Of a stretch of 14,009 bases of DNA, positions 6,625-13,906 are shown piece after piece. The notes below the pieces were generated by a model. The model did no database searches and was not told the DNA's origin. It saw only the letters and a list, made by a program, of their open reading frames with translations. Numbering within the stretch: position 1 is the first letter of the stretch; each line of letters begins with the position of its first letter. The stretch lies in the NCBI GenBank assembly GCA_037447655.1, contig JBBHKE010001880.1, positions 1 to 14,009 of the forward strand. Reading direction: 5' to 3'. The position numbers were made by a program, and so were the translations under genes. Source of the DNA: Zygnema cylindricum. Taxonomy: Eukaryota; Streptophyta; Zygnematophyceae; Zygnematales; Zygnemataceae.

Positions 6625-9600
6625 ATATGAGGATAAAGTCATACACCCAATTGGGCCGAGGAGATGCCAAACTTCTTTTGTTTGACTTTTAACATGAGAA
6701 AGAAACGTTGCTATCTAAATATTTTTCGGATTGTGCACTTAACCTTTTCCTTCTGAATGCGTGAGGATATTGTGAGGCATTTTATTTCACCTGTATTACA
6801 CAATGGGGCCAGCTGTCGTATTCTAATTTAAGTTCAGATCCTGACCTTTCTGTAACAACTGTGCTCAAAAAATAAACGGCTAGAGTAACTCTTATATATT
6901 ATTATTATTGATGATCATTGTTATCAAAATCAGTTTTTATTGTTATTATTTATTATTCATTTTTTTTTTTATTCTTATTAATAATCATTATAATTTTTAA
7001 TTTATGTCGCTTTTATTTTTTATTTTTACTTAAATGGATAGATTGGAGCAGAAATTCAGGGTTGCAATAAAAAATATTTGTCTGTCCGGAAGTTAAGATT
7101 TTTGTCAGTTCAAATTTTTTGCTATTAACTACGCTCCTGGTTCACTTTTTTCTTCTGGATAAGACTTTTTTGTTTTAAACACAGACTTTTTTTATTTTAA
7201 ATCAGACTCTTTCTGATTAAATGTAGGCTTTTTTTCGTATTTAATACAAACCTTTTTAGTTTTCTCTTTTTTATTTGTTCTTAAATACAGGCTGCTGTGG
7301 CCCCTAAAGCACACGAAAGCTCTGAACGCCCCACTTTGGTTCTTGAAGAAGGAGATTTTTTCGGGCAGCGTGAGATTTTCTTGCTATGTATAGCATTGTT
7401 TGGAGTTAAATTTAATAATATTTTAAACATTAGGATGTGCTTTGCCTCTTTATGATGTTCTTTCTGTAGCTGTTACAGAATTGCTATACAGTTGATACTT
7501 ATTGAAGTAAAATGAGGTTTACAGTGAGGTTAAATGTCCCTTGAGATTATGAACTACATTTTTTTATTTTTTTTGTTTTGCAGCTTTTGTGGGTCCCACC
7601 AAGAATTTGCATCGCGCTGATGTAATCGCCATCACACCGCTAATTTGTCTTCTTCTGCGACACGAGGAAGCCAAACGATTGGGCCGTGTAATTCCCTGGT
7701 TGGAAGATTTTGTCTTTTCTGAAGAGCCAACTGTCATAAAGAAGATATTGGAGCCGGAAAGTCTGGAGGTATATACTCGATGGCCTCGAGTGGGAGGGGG
7801 AGGGAGGAAGGGGGGAAACCATGGGAATAGCTCTAAGGATGACTAGAATGAAAGTGACTAGATGATAAGAATGCTACTGAATTGATTTATGCGGTCATTA
7901 TTTCATGTATAGGAGTTTATGTGGTCCTAGGGCAAATTGGGTTTATGGTTTTTTACATGTCTTTGCACATCTTAATCACGTTTTTTTATGCTATACTGCG
8001 TTTTTTTTTATCTTTTTTCTGTTCATTGATTGTGGTTTCCGGAATCTATTGATCTGAGTTTTCTATCAAAGTAAAGCTCCAGTGTTTCTCACATTTCTCA
8101 GTATTTCTTAAATGCAAATAGAGCTTTTGGGTTAAACCAGGTGGACCTCACTCGGGCTATCACCCCACCTGAAGGCAACATTTTTTCTTATGTTTTTGGA
8201 GGTCAACTTGTGGGTCAGGTGCGTTGACTTATTTTCACTTCCGGGAAGAAGTCATCGTTTCTTTTTACGGCGTCCCGTTTTTTGGGATATGAGTTTAGGA
8301 TTTTTTTTTTATTTGTTCATTTTTTGTTGTTTGATCGAGAAGGTTAATGCATTGGTGTTTGTTTTCATCTTTTCCTGGCCTACATTTGTAGCAGATTTGC
8401 TTTAGGAAGGGCACAAACAATCTTATGGATTTGCTAATTTTAAGTTATTTTGGGTTATTTTTGGTTTTGTATTCAATTATTTCATATTTTCTTATGTAGG
8501 CTCTGGCCTCTGCCTTTCGTTCGGTGGAGAAATCGCTCATGGTACATAGTCTCCATTCGTACTTCCTTGTTGCAGGAGATCCAAAAGGTAAATGCTTTTA
8601 TTTGTTTTTTTTTTGTTTTTTTCACTCGATAGCTTGTGGAATTAGAAGCTGTTCTTTAGTTCAGTCCTGTTGTTTATTTTGAAATGTGAGTAGTTAAAGA
8701 TGTCTGGTTTATTCACTAGGAAAGCGGTTGTTATGAATGCTCAGATTGAAAAATTATACTTAGTCTTAGTACTATTTTCTTCTCAAGTTTTAGGCGACTG
8801 GACATATGCAAAACTTGAAGCTTTTTGGGTATCAACAAGAATATAGCAGTCAAAGTGCTTTGTTATGTACCGTTTTACTCTTCTAAGCTCATGAAATCAA
8901 GTTTGTGATTTATAGAAGTGCGTACAAATTTTAACCACGAAAGCAAGTTTTTGAAGAACTAATAGAGTCCAGGTAGTTCAAATGTTGTCATAGTGTTCAT
9001 AGTTTTGTATGGTCATGCATCCTCACAAAAGAGGTGAGGGCATTAAATCAGTTTGTAAACGACTTTTAACTATTATGTAGGAATTTTCTTAGACAAGGAG
9101 GTGAAACATTTAAGTATTATTTTATGCTTGGTTTACTCATGTACCCCGATCTACACATGAATATCATATGTTAGTATGAGTTATGCACTAAGCTGGCCAA
9201 TTTCCAGAATCTGTATATCGTTCACCACATTTATTTGGGTCCATGCTATTTACGCACTAAGTCCATTTATAGTTCTTTTAATGGTAATTCAGGATTTTTT
9301 CTTAGTACAAAACATGATCTAAAGTGGAGAGCATTTGGTCCTATAAAAGTTGTACCGACATAAAGTGTGGATTAGCAATTACAAATCAATCATGAACCTG
9401 CCAACACAGACCACAGTTATAGTTGTGAGTGGTGTGTGTATAACTCATATTGCTTTTGCATCTTCAGTTCCCATTATATATCAAGTAACACAAGTTCGTG
9501 ACGGGACATCATTTGCCGTACGACAAGTTGTCGCGATTCAGAAAGGCCGAAGAATTTTCAGTATGCATGCCTCTTTCCAGGTTTGTTTTATCCTCTCATG

Positions 9601-12600
9601 TGTTCTCCCTCTAACAATGCAGAGACAGTCCGTTTCACCCACTATTAGTGTGGGTCATTTTGGCAAGTTTATAGTGGATTTACATTGCCAATCCACACTA
9701 ATTTTAGTACAATTTTCACGAACCAAATGCCCTTCTAGCATGATGATAGAGAGATTTTCTGAACACCCCTTCAAAGACTAAAGATTTGTTGTAAAACGGC
9801 CGTTATTTCTAGTAATTTGTTTATAATAATAAAGATTGAATAATCTTAAATATCTTCAGAACATAGAAATATTATGAGGTTATTGCTATAAACATCAAAA
9901 GCAAAAAAAAAAAAAAAAAACAAGATTTTTGTAATCATATTTAACTTACTGGCATCTTTTGGTCTTCAGTTTTTGTACGGATATCGACCGAAAATTTGTG
10001 ATAGTTGAAATGATACTTAACATTTGAGATTCTTTGGATAGTAATTATATGGGTCTTCATGGAGACGCACATTTTATTTCATAACCTGTTCGACAAGAGT
10101 TCCCGTATAAAACTACAAGGGAACCTTTAGAGAGATATGGTCAACTCTAAAATATTGGCATAAAAGAATTTGCCTCACAAACTGTTTATCTATGCACCAA
10201 ACTCTAGTGTTGTGTATCGGCAAGAAATTTATCGCGATAACACCGATACCGATAGTTATCGGTTATCGAATGGTCAGGGGTCCCGATATATCGCTCCGAG
10301 ACCAACAAATGTCTTATCAGTGATAAGTGGAGAAAATATAGTACGCTGCATAATAGTACTTTATAATATACTGTATCGTATTTGTCACTGTATATAGCGT
10401 GGCATGCCACGTGTAGCAATCTTTTTCGTACTCTGTGTAACAGAACAACGGCGGTTCAGTACGACAGCATAAACCGTACAATTGTACGAAACGAACCGTA
10501 CAATTATCGCCGATAGTATCGGTATCGGTGTTATCGCAATAAAAAACCGATAGTATCGGTTTTTTATCGGCGATAACACCGGTGTCGATATATCGTGCCA
10601 ATATATCGATTATCGGCAAGCGAAAAAAAGTTACATATCGATTATCGGCAAAACCCTGCCGATACACGACACTACTAAACTCATCATGTAAAGAAAATAG
10701 TGATTGTAAAGGAGACTCTAACGAAGCTGTCTACTTACGCAACAAAAACTCATTAGTGAATTGCAAAAGAGGCTCTAAAAATGAATACTTTACAATAAAC
10801 TCATCGTGTAGAAGACTATCGTGCGATAAAAAAATTGCTCAATTATAGTTTCGGAGATTTGTACGAAGGATTGACTTAAAATGCTTGCAACAGTAACTCT
10901 GGGTAATGGTTCTTATTTTGGAACCTTATCTACGGATATTTTTTTGCTTTATTTTAAAATTCAAAATTGTCTTTTAACCTCATTCTCCTGATGGTTTTCT
11001 TAACTCCTTCGGAAATATTGAAAATTGGACTTTAGTCTTTTAACCTTCATACTGATGTTTTTTTCTATGATTTTAGACTATGAACTTCTTCAACCTCATA
11101 ATATTAATGCTCTCAAACGAAACTCACTGCGATTCTCCTTCTCCGTTCTCTAATTCCTTCATTCTCAGGGATTTTTTTTTGGGAAAATGGATATTTCAGA
11201 GGGCGGAGGAAGGTTTGGAACATCAAGCTCCTTTGTCTTTTAGTTGTCCACCTCCCAATGAAGTTCCTTCATGGGATTTTATACAACTTAGTTCCCTCTT
11301 TGATGCACGAATTCCTATGTGGGTATTATTATAAAGGGAAAAAGACACCTTTTCTTTTGGTAGAGATTCTTTGCGGATGTTACTGGGATCTTATTGTTTT
11401 GTAGAGTTCCTATGTGGGTGCTTCTAATGAGGGCGAATGAACCTTATTTTTGGTAGAGTTCAATTTTTAATGTCAAGTCCCTAAAGTAATATAGTTATTT
11501 TCGATGGAAAGGGAAGGAAGGTAAACATAGTAATGAATTTATGATCTTTCTTGAGAGTAGTAATGGGAATATACCTGTTTGGGGAGGGTAGAATCCGGAC
11601 ATCATGCATAGTACGCTTCAGGTTTATTTTGGGGTTTTCAGGTTTTTAAGGTTTGTTTAGGGTTTTTTAGGGACAAAAAGCTCGGTGGCTGTAAATGATA
11701 GCTCCTTTTGCATAATAAATTCTGACCCTTCCATTATATCTATATGGTGTTTATAAGCAGGTAAGGCGTGAATACTCGAGTAAAGAAAGGCGACTATTGC
11801 CGATTGATTTGAGGCTTTGTTCTCCTATCGATAAAGTGGACCTGGAAAAACGCAATCCCAGGTGTCAAATATGGCCTCTATCTTGCTTCAAAAGAGGGGA
11901 GAGAGAGAGAGGGGTTGTTGAATGACTTTCACGAGAGGAGAGAGCAAGAAAGGATGTTGAACGGCATGTACAGAACGAGGGAAAGAAAGGATGTCCAGTG
12001 ACTTCTAAGAGGACATGGATGGGATTACCTGTGAATGGTGAATACTGAATGTAAAATATTATGAGGCAGTGGGAATTTGCAAATTTGTAATAATCGTCTC
12101 CATCAGAGAACCGAGAATGATCGTTTTTTCCTTTCAAATATGAACGGATCCTCCTTTACTTTTTCTTTTTCCTTTTAATACGTCTCAAACATTTTTCCTT
12201 TTGAAACGGTGGGAGCATAATTAACTTCTCTTGAAGCAGGATCTTGACATTTAAAAAAAAAACCATGTCATATGAAGGAGAAAGGGTAAAGATCATTTTT
12301 TTTCGACATTTGTCAGTTATGGTCTGCAGAAAAAGTTTCAAACGTGATAGTTTTCACAGTTTTGAGTTCAGTTTTTTCTGGTCTCTCATTTCGTTATGGG
12401 GCAGATGGGGGCAGGCAATCATTGTGGATGAAATCTCGAGGAAAACTTGATGATAATCCCAGTTTACATCCGTGAGTTTTCATCCATAGCTTATTTTATG
12501 TTCAGATTGTATGTGTTATGCTTATGTTCAAATTTATGTTCAAGCTAATTATGTAGTATGTATATGTTCAGTTGATTATGTTTTATGGATGCAAAAAAAT

Positions 12601-13839
12601 GTAATAAGGAAATTGAACCAATCTGCATCTTTTAGGTTCTGTTCATAACTTAGTTTGTGTTCAATTCTTTAGTATATGTTGAAGCAAATAGTTGTTACAA
12701 GAGATAAGTTGAACTGAAATCTTTTGTTTTATGTTTTGTAACAAATGACTAGCAAATAATCTCGATACATCGTGATATGTTCACATTGGCTACGCATTTT
12801 GGGCAAAAAAACCATAAAGTGACATTTTTTTTCTTTGTTATGTAATTAGTGACTGGCAAATAACCTCGATTATCATGATATGCTACCTGAATTGCAGTAT
12901 ATTATCTCTTAGTGAAACTTTTTGAGATAATTGTTGCTTGAAAAGGAGTTCCCACTAATTTACCCACCAATTTTGCACACAAAATTTGCTCATTCTAATC
13001 TTCGATCAAAACTAATGTCGCATACACGAGCTTCTATTTTGGAGGTTGATTTATTCAAGTTTTGAAAATTAGCTTTAAAGTTACACGAAATTTTTACAAA
13101 ACAAAAGCTTTAGAGGAGAAGCGCGTAAAAGGTTAAACAATGGACGTTAATCACTTAGAAAACACTAAAAAGTTATAAAAACAGGTCAAAAGAGAAGAAA
13201 AAAAAGCTGAATATGGTAGCCCACATCGGGATATCGACTCTTAAACCGGAAAATAAGTTTATCAATTGATAAGTAGCTACTTTTTAGCAGAGATAAGACA
13301 AATAATTTGTTCATTATTTCCAGCTATTACTGCAAAATGAAGAAGAATTTTCTTATAAATATTAATATAGTCCCATATACTGATGTAAAAACTAACTTTT
13401 GTATCTGAACATGTTTTCTAGCATTTTTATAATCCCGTATATGGATAATAATTTTATTCTTCTGAAAATCTTTATTTTTTTTCCCTCTTCGATGTAGCTT
13501 ACGCCTCTGACTTCAACTTTTTGGAAACTGCACTTTTGCCTCACGGCATTACCACTTCCAACCCAAAAAAGCTGATGACAACTCTAGATCACTGGTATGT
13601 TTTAATAATAACTCTTTCCAAAACAGTTTTTGTTTTTGCAAATTTTTGCAGTTTTTTTGGCAGTTTTTTGGGAAGTTTTTGGCAGTTTTTTGGCAGTCTT
13701 TTTTGGAAGTTTTTTTTGGCAGTTTTTTCGAGTTTTTTTTGAGTTTTTATAGCAAAGTAAAGAATGAAACTTTGTTATCTTTTTTTGCAGTATGTGGTTT
13801 CATCGTCCTTTTCGAGCCGACGATTGGCTTCTTTACGAG
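6133..13839 (+). CDS. Split gene for a cNMP-binding-domain acyl-CoA thioesterase II (TesB/ACOT8 family), both ends missing
   Basis: The twelve spliced exons (A-L below) give about 376 residues. Residues about 1-115 resemble a cyclic-nucleotide-binding domain. From about 135 onward they match the TesB/ACOT8 double hot-dog thioesterase, which hydrolyses acyl-CoA to free fatty acid and CoA, in peroxisomes for plant and animal relatives. Diagnostic strings are VFGGQLVGQAL, VHSLHSYFL, GDPKVPIIYQV, YASDFNFL, LPHGI and MWFHRPF. By analogy with E. coli TesB, Asp of YASD and Thr of TTLDH, 24 residues later, match catalytic D204 and T228. The third member, Gln, would be in a downstream exon. The same domain fusion is known in plant ACH2-type proteins. 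All introns begin GT and end AG, and phases agree except between exons J and K. The first exon and the start codon were not found. Confidence 0.92.
6466..6533 (+). CDS. Thioesterase gene exon B: cNMP domain strands
   Basis: 68 bp after acceptor ctcgcag, with donor gtaagc. It encodes LGDQVVWFGTEEEGLFLIWR, matching the family pattern of a Gly-Asp turn followed by a 'g-ly-il-G' strand. Entry phase 1, exit phase 0. Intron A-B is 241 bp. Confidence 0.88.
6583..6620. repeat. (AT)19 microsatellite in a near-palindromic setting
   Basis: Nineteen uninterrupted AT dinucleotides flanked by ttataata on the left and tattatat on the right. The whole tract of about 55 bp can therefore fold into a cruciform. 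Confidence 0.95.
7162..7262 (+). repeat. T-rich degenerate tandem repeat before exon C, unit about 22-27 bp
   Basis: About five diverged copies of agacttttttgttttaaac-like sequence begin near 7162, 7183, 7204, 7225 and 7248. They end about 28 bp before the 3' splice site, so the array supplies the intron's polypyrimidine-rich 3' end. Confidence 0.55.
7291..7369 (+). CDS. Thioesterase gene exon C: linker and first half of phosphate-binding cassette
   Basis: 79 bp, acceptor aatacag, donor gtgaga, entry phase 0 and exit phase 1. It encodes AAVAPKAHESSERPTLVLEE followed by GDFFGQ. The GDFFG segment opens the phosphate-binding cassette. Classical cNMP sensors have FGE here; this protein has FGQ, which argues against ordinary cAMP/cGMP binding. 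Confidence 0.85.
7584..7768 (+). CDS. Thioesterase gene exon D: end of cNMP domain and link to thioesterase
   Basis: 185 bp, acceptor ttttgcag, donor gtatat, entry phase 1 and exit phase 0. It encodes FVGPTKNLHRADVIAITPLI, CLLLRHEEAKRLGRVIPWLE and DFVFSEEPTVIKKILEPESLE. HRADVIA corresponds to the Arg-x-Ala-x-V part of the cassette, so the Arg is present. The rest is the C-terminal helix and the linker. The IL-P-ESLEV run leads directly into the hot-dog domain of exon E. Confidence 0.9.
7769..8140 (+). other. Intron D-E (372 bp)
   Basis: Begins gtatat, ends aaaccag. A G-rich stretch (about 7791-7818) follows the donor. No gene or mobile element seen. Confidence 0.75.
8141..8218 (+). CDS. Thioesterase gene exon E: first hot-dog, VFGGQLVGQ
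   Basis: 78 bp in phase 0 at both ends, acceptor aaaccag, donor gtgcgt. It encodes VDLTRAITPPEGNIFSYVFG and then GQLVGQ. The FGGQ-GQA motif, completed by exon F, is the hallmark of the first hot-dog helix in TesB/ACOT8 enzymes. Confidence 0.95.
8500..8587 (+). CDS. Thioesterase gene exon F
   Basis: 88 bp, acceptor ttatgtag, donor gtaaat, entry phase 0 and exit phase 1. It encodes ALASAFRSVEKSLMVHSLHS and then YFLVAGDPK. VHSLHSYFL and GDP-PIIY (completed in exon G) are conserved TesB/ACOT8 blocks. Intron E-F is 281 bp. Confidence 0.95.
8588..9467 (+). other. Intron F-G (880 bp)
   Basis: Begins gtaaat, ends tcttcag. AT-rich with no gene. Its 3' part (about 9362-9422) is the left arm of an imperfect inverted repeat that flanks exon G. 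Confidence 0.75.
9362..9422 (+). repeat. Inverted repeat left arm upstream of exon G
   Basis: The segment, containing agtgtggatt, gcaat, aaatc and ctgccaa blocks, matches the reverse complement of 9642-9702 at roughly three quarters of positions by eye. The best run is ten identical bases, agtgtggatt. Confidence 0.5.
9468..9580 (+). CDS. Thioesterase gene exon G
   Basis: 113 bp, acceptor tcttcag, donor gtttgt, entry phase 1 and exit phase 0. It encodes PIIYQVTQVRDGTSFAVRQV and then VAIQKGRRIFSMHASFQ. The patterns R-DG-SFA-R-V-A-Q-G--IF and ASFQ are strongly conserved in the family and end the first hot-dog. Confidence 0.96.
9642..9702 (-). repeat. Inverted repeat right arm downstream of exon G; also self-complementary
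   Basis: Reverse-complement partner of 9362-9422. It can also fold on itself: attagtgtgg (about 9644-9653) pairs with ccacactaat (9693-9702), and ggcaa with ttgcc further in. This suggests a short foldback element. Confidence 0.55.
9903..9920. repeat. A18 homopolymer
   Basis: Uninterrupted run of 18 A. It could be a retroposed tail, but no SINE-like body or target duplication is evident upstream, so it is listed only as low complexity. Confidence 0.9.
10205..10674. mobile_element. 470-bp non-autonomous hAT-type element (MITE) with 8-bp target duplication
   Basis: The left end tagtgttgtgtatcggca (10205-10222) and right end tgccgatacacgacacta (10657-10674) are inverted repeats with 17 of 18 matches. 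They are bounded by ccaaactc (10197-10204) and ctaaactc (10675-10682), an 8-bp duplication with one change, which is the hAT hallmark. The interior is packed with TATCGG/CCGATA motifs on both strands and perfect palindromes: cgtggcatgccacg near 10399, gtacaattgtac, and a 12-bp stem around aaaaaaccgata/tatcggtttttt near 10542-10566. Open frames across it are repeat artefacts and no transposase is encoded. The subterminal motifs probably served as transposase binding sites in trans (inference). Confidence 0.88.
10678..10815. repeat. Degenerate direct repeats after the MITE
   Basis: Two to three partial copies share aaactcat and a tagtgattgtaaaggagactctaa-like segment (near 10678, 10746 and 10797). 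They are too diverged to fix the unit boundary. Confidence 0.4.
11200..11322 (+). CDS. Thioesterase gene exon H: inter-hot-dog linker
   Basis: 123 bp in phase 0, acceptor atatttcag, donor gtatta. It encodes RAEEGLEHQAPLSFSCPPPN, then EVPSWDFIQLSSLFDARIPM and W. The EEGLEHQ-P---PPP-E-PS pattern is the usual linker after ASFQ. Using the GT four bases upstream as donor would create a stop on joining exon I, so 11322 is preferred. The donor region is duplicated 95 bp downstream. Confidence 0.88.
11312..11463 (+). repeat. Diverged tandem duplication spanning the exon H donor
   Basis: ttcctatgtgggt occurs at 11312-11324, across the exon end and donor, and again at 11407-11419. ttttggtagag recurs at 11355-11365 and 11448-11458. 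The spacings of 95 and 93 bp show one old duplication of a segment of about 60-95 bp. Confidence 0.7.
11761..11861 (+). CDS. Thioesterase gene exon I: start of second hot-dog
   Basis: 101 bp, acceptor ataagcag, donor gtgtca, entry phase 0 and exit phase 2. It encodes VRREYSSKERRLLPIDLRLC and then SPIDKVDLEKRNP. PIDLR corresponds to the P-E-R strand that begins the second hot-dog in TesB. The exon begins with gtaagg, so the acceptor is at once a consensus donor. The donor gtgtca is weak, but only this join restores the QSLW reading of exon J. Confidence 0.85.
11862..12414 (+). other. Intron I-J (553 bp)
   Basis: Begins gtgtca and ends gggggcag. It includes purine-rich (GA)n sequence near 11897-11912. 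Short open frames on both strands lack recognisable motifs. Confidence 0.7.
12415..12471 (+). CDS. Thioesterase gene exon J
   Basis: 57 bp, acceptor gggggcag, donor gtgagt, entry and exit phase 2. It encodes QSLWMKSRGKLDDNPSLH. This matches the TesB pattern RQ-W-R--G--pDD--lH that precedes the catalytic YASD. The reading frame meets a stop two codons after the donor, so splicing here is obligatory. Confidence 0.88.
12472..13497 (+). other. Intron J-K (1026 bp)
   Basis: Begins gtgagt and ends gatgtag. It contains several ttatgttca motifs (about 12495-12570) and a diverged direct repeat of period 104 bp (gactagcaaataatctcgat at 12747, gactggcaaataacctcgat at 12851). As drawn it joins incompatible phases (2 to 1), so a small exon may be hidden inside it. 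Confidence 0.6.
12747..12884. repeat. Diverged direct repeat, period 104 bp
   Basis: gactagcaaataatctcgat with following cgtgatatg (from 12747), and gactggcaaataacctcgat with catgatatg (from 12851), share most positions over about 35 bp. The upstream ttttgtaac/ttatgtaat segments match weakly. Confidence 0.6.
13498..13594 (+). CDS. Thioesterase gene exon K: catalytic Asp and Thr region
   Basis: 97 bp with acceptor gatgtag and donor gtatgt. It encodes YASDFNFLETALLPHGITTS and then NPKKLMTTLDH. Asp of YASD aligns with TesB D204, and the second Thr of TTLDH, 24 residues on, aligns with T228. This entry needs phase 1, whereas exon J leaves at phase 2. If coding instead began at 13487, the text would read through F-D-V-A and have exactly the length seen in E. 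coli TesB, but no AG precedes that point. The 5' boundary is therefore uncertain. Confidence 0.88.
13625..13750 (+). repeat. TTTTTTGGCAG minisatellite in intron K-L, units 10-13 bp
   Basis: About nine tandem T-tract plus (g)gcag/gaag/gag units end at 13652, 13664, 13676, 13686, 13697, 13710, 13723, 13733 and 13743. Each resembles a 3' splice site. The acceptor actually needed for the frame is at 13790. Phe-rich open frames over it are artefacts. Confidence 0.85.
13791..13839 (+). CDS. Thioesterase gene exon L: MWFHRPF block
   Basis: 49 bp, acceptor tttttgcag, donor gtattt, entry phase 2 and exit phase 0. It completes Cys from tg|t and encodes MWFHRPFRADDWLLYE. This is one of the most conserved TesB/ACOT8 blocks (MWFHRPF---eWLLY). 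The C-terminal exon(s), with the catalytic Gln, are outside the window. Confidence 0.95.
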
Positions 13840-13906
13840 GTATTTTCATTAGTATATGCCATAGTTATAGCTCGTTTGTGGCAGAAATTAAACAAAATAT
13901 ACAAAA

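Larger units (their letters stand above)
6534..7290 (+). other. Intron B-C (757 bp)
   Basis: Starts gtaagc and ends aatacag. It contains the (AT)19 tract, an ATT/TTA-rich low-complexity block (about 6895-7030) and a T-rich minisatellite just before the acceptor. No gene seen. Confidence 0.8.
9581..11199 (+). other. Intron G-H (1619 bp), carrying a hAT-type MITE
   Basis: The longest intron, gtttgt to atttcag. It holds the right arm of the exon G inverted repeat, an 18-base poly-A run, the 470-bp MITE and degenerate direct repeats after it. No other coding sequence is recognised. Confidence 0.75.

Noticed and set aside
9350-9781. 143-codon open frame as an intact gene
   Set aside because: Only the central 9468-9580 is conserved thioesterase sequence with splice sites on both sides. 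The ends are intron.
9903-9920. Poly-A tail of a SINE or processed pseudogene
   Set aside because: No recognisable body, A/B boxes or target duplication around it.
10170-10848. Several overlapping open frames on both strands
   Set aside because: They fall in the palindromic MITE and the adjacent repeats. Composition follows the TATCG words, with no domain motif.
11080-11334. 84-codon open frame as a separate small gene
   Set aside because: Its second half is exon H; the first half is intron sequence with no homology signal.
11620-11672. Interstitial plant-type telomere repeats (tttaggg)
   Set aside because: Only two imperfect tttaggg words in a G/T-rich stretch, which is not a real tract.
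13521-13852. Phe-rich small proteins (FFGSFLGSF..., FFWQFFGKF...)
   Set aside because: These are translations of the TTTTTTGGCAG minisatellite.
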